Below, piece by piece: positions 23,633-31,777 of a stretch of DNA of 64,000 nt. The DNA is from Idiomarinaceae bacterium (GTDB taxonomy: Bacteria; Pseudomonadota; Gammaproteobacteria; Enterobacterales; Alteromonadaceae), in assembly GCA_002685255.1 (NCBI GenBank), contig NYWU01000010.1, positions 124,001 to 188,000 of the forward strand. The letters run 5' to 3'. How positions within the stretch are numbered: position 1 is the first letter of the stretch; each line of letters opens with the position of its first letter. The notes under the pieces were generated by a model. The model was given only the letters and a program-made list of their open reading frames with translations. It was not told the DNA's origin and searched no databases. A program made the translations under genes and the position numbers.

Positions 23633-24721
23633 TTAATACCGCTCGAGCCAATGCGCATAAGGGGCGGGTAAAACCCATGAGGGTTTTTCAACACGCAACG
23701 CTTTGGCGGTTTCATAGGGCCAGTGCGGATTCGATAGATGTGCACGTCCAACCATGACTAAGTCTAATTGACCTTGCGCGACGGTATGTTCTGCCAGCTG
23801 CGGCAAATCGATTCCCCACGCCGATGCAACGGGAATATCCGCGGCGTTGCGAATGCGCTCAGCGATAGGTGCCATAAAGCCCGGTCCCCATGGGATATTG
23901 GCGTGTGGCGTTGAGAAACTGATACTGACGTTTAGAAAATCCAATCCTTCTGCTTTGAGCAACTCAGTTAACCTAATCGACTCTTGCAACTGCTCCTCGT
24001 CATTGCCATCAAATTCGATAACGCCAAAACGTGCAGTTAGCGGGAGGTTATCGGGCCATACGGCTTTTACCGCGCGCACCGTTTCGACTAAAAAGCGTGC
24101 GCGGTTCTCGAATGACCCGCCATATTCGTCAGTACGTTGGTTAGCGTGTGGCGAGAAAAAGCTTTGACCAAGGTACCCATGTGCAAAGTGTAACTCCAGC
24201 CATTCAAAGCCCAGGTCGCGAGCACGTTCAGCCGCGGCAACAAAGTCAGTTTGTACACGCTTTATATCTTCTAACGTCATCTCTTTGGGCTGACGCGGCA
24301 GATTAGCGCCAAACGCAATAGAAGATGGGGAAAGCGTTTCCCAGCCTCGGAGGTCATCTTCAGCAATATGGTCGTCGCCGTCCCATGGACGGTTGGCACT
24401 CGCCTTCCGTCCCGCGTGACCAATTTGAATACCCGCTACCGCACCGGCGGCTTTGATATTGTTGACAATCGGCTGCATCGCTTGTGCTTGATCGTCATTC
24501 CACAACCCAGTGCAGTTTGGGGTGATACGTCCCTCCGGAGAAACTGCGGTCGCCTCAACAATAACTAAGCCTGCACCACCGCGCGCTAAGCTGGTGTAAT
24601 GACTGAGGTGCCAATCGTTGACCACGCCTTCTTCTGCCATGTACTGGCACATCGGAGGTACGGCAATACGGTTACGCAAACGAACATCTTTTAACTCAAA
24701 TGGTTGAAATAAAGCTGACAC
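23633..24721 (-). CDS. NADH:flavin oxidoreductase (YqjM-type Old Yellow Enzyme)
   Basis: This 362-residue TIM-barrel FMN enzyme reduces activated C=C bonds with NAD(P)H. It has the YqjM-class features: RIAVPPMCQYMAEEG with the flavin-modulating Cys, the IQIGHAGRKAS motif with the substrate-binding His, GFEWLELHFAHGYLGQSFFSP, and the C-terminal DLVMVGRAHLSNPHWP FMN-phosphate loop. The natural substrate is unknown. It lies 19 bp downstream of the exported DJ-1/PfpI gene on the same strand, so the two are probably cotranscribed. A divergent LysR gene nearby is decayed. Confidence 0.95.
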   Translation of the reverse strand: MSALFQPFELKDVRLRNRIAVPPMCQYMAEEGVVNDWHLSHYTSLARGGAGLVIVEATAVSPEGRITPNCTGLWNDDQAQAMQPIVNNIKAAGAVAGIQIGHAGRKASANRPWDGDDHIAEDDLRGWETLSPSSIAFGANLPRQPKEMTLEDIKRVQTDFVAAAERARDLGFEWLELHFAHGYLGQSFFSPHANQRTDEYGGSFENRARFLVETVRAVKAVWPDNLPLTARFGVIEFDGNDEEQLQESIRLTELLKAEGLDFLNVSISFSTPHANIPWGPGFMAPIAERIRNAADIPVASAWGIDLPQLAEHTVAQGQLDLVMVGRAHLSNPHWPYETAKALRVEKPSWVLPAPYAHWLERY

Positions 24722-24740
24722 GCTTAGTACTCCTTGTTGA

Positions 24741-25595
24741 TTACTGCGCTTGTTCTAGTTGCTTAATTAACGCTTCTGCTAGGACCTTGTCGGAAAAAGG
24801 GTTTTGACCGGTAATCAGTTCGCGGTCGATAACGACGTTGGGCTGCCACGCTTCGGCTTGTTCGAGATTCGCGCCTGCGGCTTGCATCGCAGCGGCTGGG
24901 TAATAACGAATTTGTTTGCCATTAAGTGAGCGCTCGAAAACTTGTTCTTCTGGGGTCGAGAAGATAGTCATGTTATAGCCCTCGTAGATCCAATCTTGCG
25001 CTTGTGATTGACCTTGTTGTGCAAACTGATCAATAAACTGTGCGGGCATTTGCTGAGGTGACAGCAGCGCAATAGGGCCGTGGCAAATTGCAGCGGTAGG
25101 CTTTTGTTGGTTGTGGAAATAAGTCAGTAGCTTACCGACTTCAGGATTACCGACCAAGTCGATCAGAGGTGCATGACCGCCAGGAATGAATAGCCCATCA
25201 AACTGGCTCAAATCACCTTTGAGTACGTCGGCGAGTCTGTGGGTATCGTTGATGCCATCAAGGTTAGCGATGACTTTTTGAATGCGCTGCATTTCCTGCT
25301 CATCGCCGCCAAAATATTGTGTATCCACAGAACGTTGATCGACCCGCGGTGCGTTGCCTTTTGGGGTCACCAAAATGAGCTCGTAGCCCGCTTGCTGAAG
25401 CGCATCAGCCGGTACACCAAATTCGTTTAAGTAGTAACCTGTGGAGTACTGGCTGCCATCAGCAAGTTCCAGTTGTGTTTCACTGGAAAGTAAAACGAGC
25501 ACCTTGCCTTTGCTCGCAACCGCTGTTTGACCAAACAGCAAGGCTGCGCCCAAGGTAGCAGTGACGAAGAGTGACTTGATAAAACCCATTGCCAT
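24741..25595 (-). CDS. Exported type 1 glutamine-amidotransferase-like protein (DJ-1/PfpI)
   Basis: This 284-residue protein has a signal peptide (cut near AVAS) followed by a DJ-1/PfpI domain. The nucleophilic elbow is AICHGP with the conserved Cys-His pair, and GLFIPGGHAPLIDL supplies the preceding glycine loop. Cytoplasmic relatives include Hsp31-like glyoxalase or chaperone proteins; the signal peptide makes this one periplasmic. The exact reaction is not assignable. It is the first gene of a pair with the flavin oxidoreductase and is divergent from the LysR remnant. Confidence 0.88.
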   Translation of the reverse strand: MAMGFIKSLFVTATLGAALLFGQTAVASKGKVLVLLSSETQLELADGSQYSTGYYLNEFGVPADALQQAGYELILVTPKGNAPRVDQRSVDTQYFGGDEQEMQRIQKVIANLDGINDTHRLADVLKGDLSQFDGLFIPGGHAPLIDLVGNPEVGKLLTYFHNQQKPTAAICHGPIALLSPQQMPAQFIDQFAQQGQSQAQDWIYEGYNMTIFSTPEEQVFERSLNGKQIRYYPAAAMQAAGANLEQAEAWQPNVVIDRELITGQNPFSDKVLAEALIKQLEQAQ

Positions 25596-25695
25596 GAAGC
25601 CTCCAATTAAGGCGTAAATTTTGATGCGCTTATAGTAGCGTGTGTACTATCATTCGATAATAAGAAAAAATCTATTTGACCCATCGAAAAAATGA

Positions 25696-26055
25696 ATAGC
25701 GAATGAATTTATACATCTCCCACGCCAAGAGTTGGAAACCGGCGATTTGAAAGGGTTGGTCGATCAAAAGCTGGCAGAGTTGGGGCGTGAGCGCAGTATT
25801 GTTGCAGGTTTATCCAGTTTTATTGTACCGACTCGGTTGTTAACCGCGACGCGGTGGTTGCTGACTTGTTTGCGTTCAATTGCTGAGCAGGCGACCGCAT
25901 TGGATGATAATTTAGTCATACTCGAACCGCCCCTTGACCTTCCGAATGTGCAGGTAATGCAGATTTGGCACGAACGGACGGATGCTGATCCGATGCGTCG
26001 ATGGTTAAGAAACACAATACAAGAGGTACTCCAACGTGTCTGCAGAGAGCACTGA
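25696..26055 (+). pseudogene. C-terminal remnant of a LysR-type regulator
   Basis: The frame open from 25696 to 26055 encodes only the last third of a LysR substrate-binding domain. It holds a LVDQKLAELGRERSIVAGL segment, ILEPPLDLP, and the typical C-terminal VMQIWHERTDADPMRRWLR block. The roughly 190-residue N-terminal part with the helix-turn-helix is absent, and the upstream 100 bp holds stops and no LysR start. It lies where a divergent regulator of the PfpI/oxidoreductase pair would be expected. A deletion is more likely than a frameshift, because no matching upstream segment is visible in other frames. Confidence 0.75.
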
Positions 26056-26575
26056 AGTTAACCAACTTTTTATGATTTATATCGGCGGTAGCGCGCCGGG
26101 TGCGCATATTGAGCTCCACGATGTACGGTTTGTCGTCGCGCCAGTGATTGAAGCCACTTTTCCGGCATTACGACAGCAGTGGTTCGGTTCGCAGAAGGGT
26201 CTCCATATGGACAGCTATGTTGCCTTACATCATGTCGATGGCTATCGCATTTCGCTGACTAAAGAAGTCGTCGATAATCAGGGCTTATCCTTATACTTTG
26301 TGAATTTTGGCGGGTATTTCGCAGGTCGTTTGGCGGAGTTTCACGATTTTACTTTAGTCGTGGCTAAGTCAGCCGCGGATGCTAAACAACGGGCGCGAAT
26401 GCAGGTTTCCACCACGGGGCTTGCGGGTGCCGAACAACTGCATAAAGACGACTTGCTTGAAGTCGATGACTGCCTCAAGATTGATTTACTCGATGGCTAT
26501 GCCATTAAACTTGAATACGATGGCGTGCAACAGCCGTTAAAGCCCGACTGGATGGGCTACCACCCTTTACCCTAG
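26036..26575 (+). CDS. DUF1543 domain-containing protein
   Basis: This 179-residue protein matches DUF1543 through its N-terminal LFMIYIGGSAPGAHIELHDV and the following RFVVAP segment; a second related half begins near HVDGYRISL. Function is unknown. The GTG start at 26036 has GAGGT eight bases before it, inside the tail of the LysR remnant. The gene precedes a LOG-family gene with a 9-bp gap, and the operon continues into a DSD1-family gene. Confidence 0.85.
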   Translation: MSAESTEVNQLFMIYIGGSAPGAHIELHDVRFVVAPVIEATFPALRQQWFGSQKGLHMDSYVALHHVDGYRISLTKEVVDNQGLSLYFVNFGGYFAGRLAEFHDFTLVVAKSAADAKQRARMQVSTTGLAGAEQLHKDDLLEVDDCLKIDLLDGYAIKLEYDGVQQPLKPDWMGYHPLP

Positions 26576-26584
26576 GATTCTCGA

Positions 26585-27475
26585 ATGGCGGACAAACACC
26601 CCCTGCATCAACGACACCACGCTTCGGCTAAGCAGTCGGAAGAAGCCATCGCGCGACTGCAGAATAATGACAGTTATAAACTGGCATTTGCTGATAACGA
26701 CTTTCTACTGGAAGACGATCTTCGTCATGTTCGATTGCAATTAGAGTACTTAAAGCCTGAGCGCGTGCTCGATAAGCATCAGATTGATGCGACGGTAGTC
26801 GTGTTTGGTAGCGCGCGTTTTTTATCACCGGAACAGGCGCAATACAACCTCGATATTGCGCAAGCTGAGCTTGATAAAACCCCCAACGATGCGACGACTA
26901 AAGCTCACTGGATTAAAGCAAAGCGGGATTTAAAGAACAGCCGCTATTACTCGGAGTCGCAGAAATTTGCGCATTTAGTTACTGAGCACAGCCAGAATTA
27001 CCCTGAGCATCGCGTTGTGGTAATTTCAGGCGGTGGTCCAGGTGTGATGGAGGCGGCAAATCGCGGTGCGACTGAGGCCGGTGGTGAGAGTATCGGCCTT
27101 AATATTGTGTTACCCAAGGAGCAATATCCGAACCCTTACATCACGCCCGAGTTTTGCTTCCAATTTCACTATTTTGCCATTCGAAAGATGCATTTCTTGA
27201 TGCGGGCACGCGCTCTCGTTGCTCTCCCAGGCGGCTACGGCACGTTAGATGAGTTGTTCGAGACGCTCACCCTAATTCAAACAAAGAAAATCGATCCGGT
27301 GCCTATTGTACTGATAGGCAAAGGCTTTTGGTCGAAGTTAATTAATTTCGACTTATTAATTGAAGAAGGTTTAATAGCACCCGATGACGTGAAGTTGTTT
27401 ACGTTAGTTAATACGGCGGAAGAAGCGTGGGCGCATATCTGCCGATGCTATGAACTCAATGAGGGGAATAAATAA
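26585..27475 (+). CDS. LOG family protein (Rossmann-fold nucleotide-binding)
   Basis: This 296-residue protein belongs to the LOG family, annotated in part as cytokinin riboside 5'-monophosphate phosphoribohydrolase. The motifs VVISGGGPGVMEAANRGA and ALVALPGGYGTLDELFE correspond to the PGGxGTxxE nucleotide-binding and catalytic signature. It is longer than minimal LOG proteins (about 190) because of an N-terminal extension of about 80 charged residues. In bacteria the substrate is probably a nucleoside monophosphate. The next gene begins immediately after its stop codon. Confidence 0.92.
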   Translation: MADKHPLHQRHHASAKQSEEAIARLQNNDSYKLAFADNDFLLEDDLRHVRLQLEYLKPERVLDKHQIDATVVVFGSARFLSPEQAQYNLDIAQAELDKTPNDATTKAHWIKAKRDLKNSRYYSESQKFAHLVTEHSQNYPEHRVVVISGGGPGVMEAANRGATEAGGESIGLNIVLPKEQYPNPYITPEFCFQFHYFAIRKMHFLMRARALVALPGGYGTLDELFETLTLIQTKKIDPVPIVLIGKGFWSKLINFDLLIEEGLIAPDDVKLFTLVNTAEEAWAHICRCYELNEGNK

Positions 27476-28603
27476 ATGACATGGGATGCTCTGGAAACGC
27501 CTTATTTACGTGTTGATCGTCCGAGGTTTGATGCCAACATCAAGCGTTTGAATTGCCATCTTAGTATATTAAAGACGCCCTTACGGCCCCACGTAAAAAC
27601 GCTCAAATCGCTGCCTGCGGTTAAGGCTATCTTTAATGGTGGCACGGGACCGATTACCGTATCGACGCTAAAAGAAGCTGACTTTTTTGCAGAACACGGC
27701 TTTCTGGACCAAATTTATGCAGTGGGAATTGCGCAGAACAAACTGCCTCACGTTAAACGATTGATCGAACAAGGCGTTGATTTAAAAATCATCTTAGAAA
27801 GTGAGACACAGGCGCTTCAGGTGGTCGAGTTTTGCCGTTTGCATGACATCGTTATTCCCGTGCTTATTGAAATTGATTGCGATGGCAGCCGCGCAGGCTT
27901 AACTGCTGAGAGCCCTGCGCTGATGGATGTCAGCCAGATCTTGGCGCAAGCTCAACTTTTTAAAGGTGTTCTGTTGCATGCAGGTGGCTCATACGGTTGT
28001 ACGACGCGTTCAGAAAAAGTCGCGGCGGCTGAGAACGAACGCGCGACTGCTGTTCATGTGAAGGAGCGGCTTGAATTGGCAGGAATTGACTGTCCGATGG
28101 TCAGTATCGGTTCTACGCCTACCGCACACTTTGCTCAAGATCTGACAGGCGTGACGGAAGTGCGTGCCGGTGTTTATACATTTTTTGATTTAGTGATGGC
28201 GAATATCAATGTGTGCTCACTTGATGATATTGCGTTGTCTGTGGTGACTACTGTCATAGGGGTGAAGCCGGAGAAAGGTTGGATCCTCATTGATGCGGGC
28301 TGGATGGCGTTATCGCGCGACCGCGGTACAGCATCGCAAGCGGTCGATTATGGTTACGGTATGGTGCTAGATGCTGTAGGACGACCGCTTCCCGACTGGA
28401 TTGTAGAGAGCGCTAGCCAAGAGCATGGGGTTATTAAACATCGTTCAGAATCGAGTGCGATACCCACCACTGTTCAGGTCGGCGATAAATTACGCATCCT
28501 TCCGAATCATGCTTGTGCCACAGCGTCTCAGTTCGATAAGTACTATGTCGCTGATGCAGAGGGGCAATTGAGCGAACAATGGTCACGGTTTAATTTCTGG
28601 TAA
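27476..28603 (+). CDS. DSD1-family PLP enzyme (D-threonine aldolase / D-serine dehydratase-like)
   Basis: This 375-residue protein has an alanine-racemase-type N-terminal barrel with a PLP lysine region RPHVKTLKS, and a C-terminal domain with the zinc-binding PNHACATAS (His-x-Cys). This arrangement is typical of DSD1-type D-serine dehydratases and D-threonine aldolases. Those act on D-beta-hydroxy amino acids in the cytoplasm; the specific substrate is unknown. It starts directly after the LOG stop codon, with a GAGG-containing stretch upstream, and ends at a strong bidirectional terminator. Confidence 0.93.
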   Translation: MTWDALETPYLRVDRPRFDANIKRLNCHLSILKTPLRPHVKTLKSLPAVKAIFNGGTGPITVSTLKEADFFAEHGFLDQIYAVGIAQNKLPHVKRLIEQGVDLKIILESETQALQVVEFCRLHDIVIPVLIEIDCDGSRAGLTAESPALMDVSQILAQAQLFKGVLLHAGGSYGCTTRSEKVAAAENERATAVHVKERLELAGIDCPMVSIGSTPTAHFAQDLTGVTEVRAGVYTFFDLVMANINVCSLDDIALSVVTTVIGVKPEKGWILIDAGWMALSRDRGTASQAVDYGYGMVLDAVGRPLPDWIVESASQEHGVIKHRSESSAIPTTVQVGDKLRILPNHACATASQFDKYYVADAEGQLSEQWSRFNFW

Positions 28604-28604
28604 C

Positions 28605-28632
28605 AAAAAAGGAGCCAGTTGGCTCCTTTTTT
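28605..28632. terminator. Bidirectional intrinsic terminator
   Basis: The stem GGAGCCA/TGGCTCC (28611-28626, with an A/T base pair extending it) is flanked by an A-tract (28605-28610) and a T-tract (28627-28632). It would end both the plus-strand DSD1 operon and the minus-strand pgs operon. Confidence 0.9.
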
Positions 28633-28647
28633 ATGAGACCGAGGTGT

Positions 28648-29799
28648 TTATACCATCGGTTTAGTACCTTTACCGCTGCTACTATCGCGACGCCAGAGGC
28701 TGGTGATCCGCGCTGAGCGTACGATGAGCCAAGTGAGTCCAAACAATGCCACAGCAAGTCCGAAAGCGAGCAACCGGCTGTAGGTGCTTGAAGAATAGAT
28801 ACCACCATTACCGACGGGTACCGGCTCGGGCGGCATCAGTGGAAGTCCGTAGCGTTCCGCCATTTTCTTAATGCCGATAAAATGAATGCCTGGGATATTC
28901 TCTTGTAAGAAGTAGCCCATCACTGTATCCACCGCGTATGCACGAGCAGGTGCGTCATACTGTAGTCCTGACTTAAACATATCATCGATACCTGGAGGAC
29001 CTACGATAGTTGCACCACCACCGACGTTGACGAACGCTTTGTAGTTACGATCGGATGAGTATTCACGGAAAATCGCGATACGGTCGGCCACCGCTTCTTG
29101 GTAGTTCGCGGGTTCAATAATCGGCAAGCCAGCGCGCTCAATCGTTTGACGAATCGATTGAATACCGACTTGTGGAATACCAATGCCGCGGTCCTCGATA
29201 CCGCCAATCGAGGCATACTTAGGTTCGAACGAAATCACGCCGGCTTTGTTGAGTTCACGTGCCATGTCCAACCATAAGAAACCGGGTACGTTAGCCCCCC
29301 ACTGCGATGAAGAGGCCGAAGCGATAATAATCGGCTCCGCTTCCATGGCTTCTAATGCAGAATACACGGCAAGATTAAGAGCAGGGAAAGAGCCAGAGAC
29401 CGTTACCGCGACTAAGTCACCTTTTTCAACGCCTGCTTTAGCTAATAGTTTAACCGCCACGGCTGCCCAGTTGGGGTTCACTGTGGTCTGTTTAGACTCG
29501 CGTCCACCGTGGTTGGTCGTGACGATGCTGTTATCGAGACCGACAAAGCCCGAGCGTTGAGGATCGAACTCTGGGTTAATCGGCTCCTTTTCAGCGCGCA
29601 AGGGACGGATAACTTCCATTCCTTGGCGCATAATTTTTGCAGCCGTTACCATGGTGGCATAGTTTTCGTCCACGATTGGATCGGTTTCTTTAACGTTTTC
29701 GACGGCGAGTAAAGCAATTAATGCCGCGATCATTAATACGATGAGTCCCCAGGCTGGCACACCTGAAGAACGCCAATAAATCTTAGTAAAACTACTCAT
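28648..29799 (-). CDS. pgsW: Poly-gamma-glutamate system protein PgsW
   Basis: This 383-residue protein matches the 'poly-gamma-glutamate system protein' family found next to pgsB and pgsC. It has one N-terminal membrane segment (about residues 16-35), a large extracytoplasmic region and a C-terminal membrane segment (about 345-365). It has no PgsA/CapA metallophosphatase-like motif. A role in polymer export, release or anchoring is inferred from gene linkage. It is the third gene of the minus-strand pgs operon, 12 bp after pgsC, and ends at the bidirectional terminator. Confidence 0.82.
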   Translation of the reverse strand: MSSFTKIYWRSSGVPAWGLIVLMIAALIALLAVENVKETDPIVDENYATMVTAAKIMRQGMEVIRPLRAEKEPINPEFDPQRSGFVGLDNSIVTTNHGGRESKQTTVNPNWAAVAVKLLAKAGVEKGDLVAVTVSGSFPALNLAVYSALEAMEAEPIIIASASSSQWGANVPGFLWLDMARELNKAGVISFEPKYASIGGIEDRGIGIPQVGIQSIRQTIERAGLPIIEPANYQEAVADRIAIFREYSSDRNYKAFVNVGGGATIVGPPGIDDMFKSGLQYDAPARAYAVDTVMGYFLQENIPGIHFIGIKKMAERYGLPLMPPEPVPVGNGGIYSSSTYSRLLAFGLAVALFGLTWLIVRSARITSLWRRDSSSGKGTKPMV

Positions 29800-29811
29800 T
29801 TGGGATTCTCC

Positions 29812-30387
29812 TTACCAGCCAGGCATGTGGAAGGCGCTGCTTGCTTCATACATCTGCAACGCTTCAGGCATGATGACAATCAGTGCGAGGCGCACCAATA
29901 CGGCGGTGACGGCCAGGCCGCAAAGCGTCTGCAGAACACCTTGGCGTTCAAACCAGATCGCTATCAGACCGGGAATAATATAGCCGATAATATTGCTCGA
30001 CATGACGGCCATCATAAAGGATGACTCCAGTGTCGCGACTTGTGCTTGCGCATCGTCACCACCCGCGACCATTTGTAAGTCGACCCAGTTCACTAAGCTG
30101 CCGAGGAACAAATCCATCAAGCCTGCGATGAGATAGCCGGTCAGGATCATAATGATCGTTTGTCGACGGCCGTAGATAATGGCAAAACTAGATATTACGC
30201 GCACGATCAAGAACGTGAGCAAGGCCGCTACGAGCGTAATCACCAGACTCATGGGTTCGGTCAGTTGCAGGGCAACATAACCAGGAACAACGAGGCCCCC
30301 GGCGGCGAGTCCGAGCGTTTGTGTGAGCAATAAGGTAAAGAATAATCCGATGCCGATGGCAACGGCTAAAATATTTAATGCGATCAC
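29812..30387 (-). CDS. pgsC: Poly-gamma-glutamate biosynthesis protein PgsC/CapC
   Basis: This 191-residue integral membrane protein matches PgsC/CapC. GLAAGGLVVPGYVAL near the N-terminus, SFAIIYGRRQTIIMILTGY in the middle and GYIIPGLIAIWFERQG toward the end are the conserved blocks. It is longer than Bacillus PgsC (about 149) because of an insertion with GDDAQAQVA around residues 110-125. PgsC works with the PgsB ligase at the membrane in polymer synthesis. Its start overlaps the pgsB stop by 4 bp. Confidence 0.93.
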   Translation of the reverse strand: MIALNILAVAIGIGLFFTLLLTQTLGLAAGGLVVPGYVALQLTEPMSLVITLVAALLTFLIVRVISSFAIIYGRRQTIIMILTGYLIAGLMDLFLGSLVNWVDLQMVAGGDDAQAQVATLESSFMMAVMSSNIIGYIIPGLIAIWFERQGVLQTLCGLAVTAVLVRLALIVIMPEALQMYEASSAFHMPGW

Positions 30388-31637
30388 AGGTCTTCCTCCT
30401 TCAAGGAACGGTTTTGGAAGAACCGAGCGACTTCTTCGCCGCCACCATGAATGTTACACATGCCGACAACGAGTGCACTGTTGCCAGCTTCTTCCAGCAA
30501 GGTTTCGGTAATATCAGTAATGGCTGCATTCTCCATTACGAGAATTTTTTCTGGGTCGAGTCCGTATTTCACTGCGGCGCGAACAAAAATAAAGGTGCCC
30601 GATCCCATTAGGATGTAGCGGTCAGCTTGGGTCCACTCAACAGCCGCTTCAGCCATTTGCTGAGAACGGTGCGGACGGTCGGCACGACAGTTGATTAATA
30701 CGATACGTCTGCGCTCATTACCGTGCTTTTCCAACATGTTTTCCCAAATTTTACCGGTCGACTCGGGATCATTTGCTGCAAATGCATTAACGAAAACAAT
30801 TTCGCGGCGGAAATAATTTACGTGAAGTACTTGCATAGCACCGGCTTCGGGTTCGAGTCCAATCATGCCTTGCAACGCCTGCTCTCGCTCAACACCTAAG
30901 TGCTCGCAAACTTTTAATGCTAACGCCACATTCTCAGCGTGTTCAGAATATTTAAATTGCTTGAGAATATCGTCGCTGATGGCCTCGACCTCTTGTTCAG
31001 TGACGCCGTGTAACTGGCTGTTGCGGTCTTTGGTCGAGTGCTCGAAAACACCCAGTAAATCGCGTTCCGCGGTAAAGAGGTTACCCTTGACAGGCGTGCT
31101 ACCTGCTAATGCGAGAGCCACATCCTCTTCGCCCGGACCCATGACATCCAGGTGGTCAGCGCGGGCATTGGTGATGACGCCTACGTTGGAGCGCACCATA
31201 CGCAGTTCGCTGAGCGATTGGTAATGTGGCTGCAATGCCATACATTCCATCACTACAATTTCGGGTTTAAGTGAGGCCATGCGTTTGAGCGTACGCATTT
31301 GCTCGATAATGTTGGCACCGCTGATGCGGTAGATTGGAAACTCTCTTCCTTGAGGGTCAGTGATAGCGGCTGCAGAGCCGGTGGTTTTAGCGCAAATACG
31401 CTTGCCACCTGATCTTAAGCCCGCTGCGATAAGCCGGGTGACACTGGTTTTGCCGCGGGTCCCATTAACATGCACTCGCACTGGAATTTTATCGACCAGT
31501 AATTTGTGCCGGAACGCTTCAAACGCCGCAGCGATAACCAGTAAAAGCCAGATCGCAGCGACAATTCCGAGCAGGATGGGAATATCGTTCATCCAATATC
31601 CCTCGGCCCAATACTGTGACGAGAGTGTCTCTGCCAT
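30384..31637 (-). CDS. pgsB: Poly-gamma-glutamate synthase PgsB/CapB
   Basis: PgsB is an ATP-dependent amide ligase of the Mur ligase superfamily that links glutamate through gamma-carboxyl groups. The 417-residue protein has an N-terminal membrane segment, the ATP loop NGTRGKTSVTRL, IVVMECMALQPHYQ, RADHLDVMGP, FVNAFAANDPEST and VLINCRADRPHRSQQ, all conserved with Bacillus PgsB. The start at 31637 has poor ribosome-binding support; ATG at 31592 (MNDIPILLG) has GAGG eight bases upstream and may be the true start. An inverted repeat lies just upstream. The operon pgsB-pgsC-pgsW lacks pgsA. Confidence 0.93.
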   Translation of the reverse strand: MAETLSSQYWAEGYWMNDIPILLGIVAAIWLLLVIAAAFEAFRHKLLVDKIPVRVHVNGTRGKTSVTRLIAAGLRSGGKRICAKTTGSAAAITDPQGREFPIYRISGANIIEQMRTLKRMASLKPEIVVMECMALQPHYQSLSELRMVRSNVGVITNARADHLDVMGPGEEDVALALAGSTPVKGNLFTAERDLLGVFEHSTKDRNSQLHGVTEQEVEAISDDILKQFKYSEHAENVALALKVCEHLGVEREQALQGMIGLEPEAGAMQVLHVNYFRREIVFVNAFAANDPESTGKIWENMLEKHGNERRRIVLINCRADRPHRSQQMAEAAVEWTQADRYILMGSGTFIFVRAAVKYGLDPEKILVMENAAITDITETLLEEAGNSALVVGMCNIHGGGEEVARFFQNRSLKEEDL

Positions 31638-31663
31638 AATTTAATTAGCCTTTTAGGTTATGA

Positions 31664-31689
31664 ATATACATACGAACGTGCATGTATAT
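31664..31689. promoter_or_regulatory. Inverted repeat upstream of pgsB
   Basis: ATATACAT (31664-31671) and ATGTATAT (31682-31689) are perfect 8-bp arms around ten bases, starting 27 bp before the annotated pgsB start. The spacing suits a dimeric repressor or a leader hairpin. No regulator gene adjoins it. Confidence 0.4.
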
Positions 31690-31777
31690 ATTTAGCGAAC
31701 TGCAAAGAAAAATACCAAGTATTTTAGTAATCTTTACAATTCGCTCGGCTATATAAAACAGATCACTCGAAGGCGAA

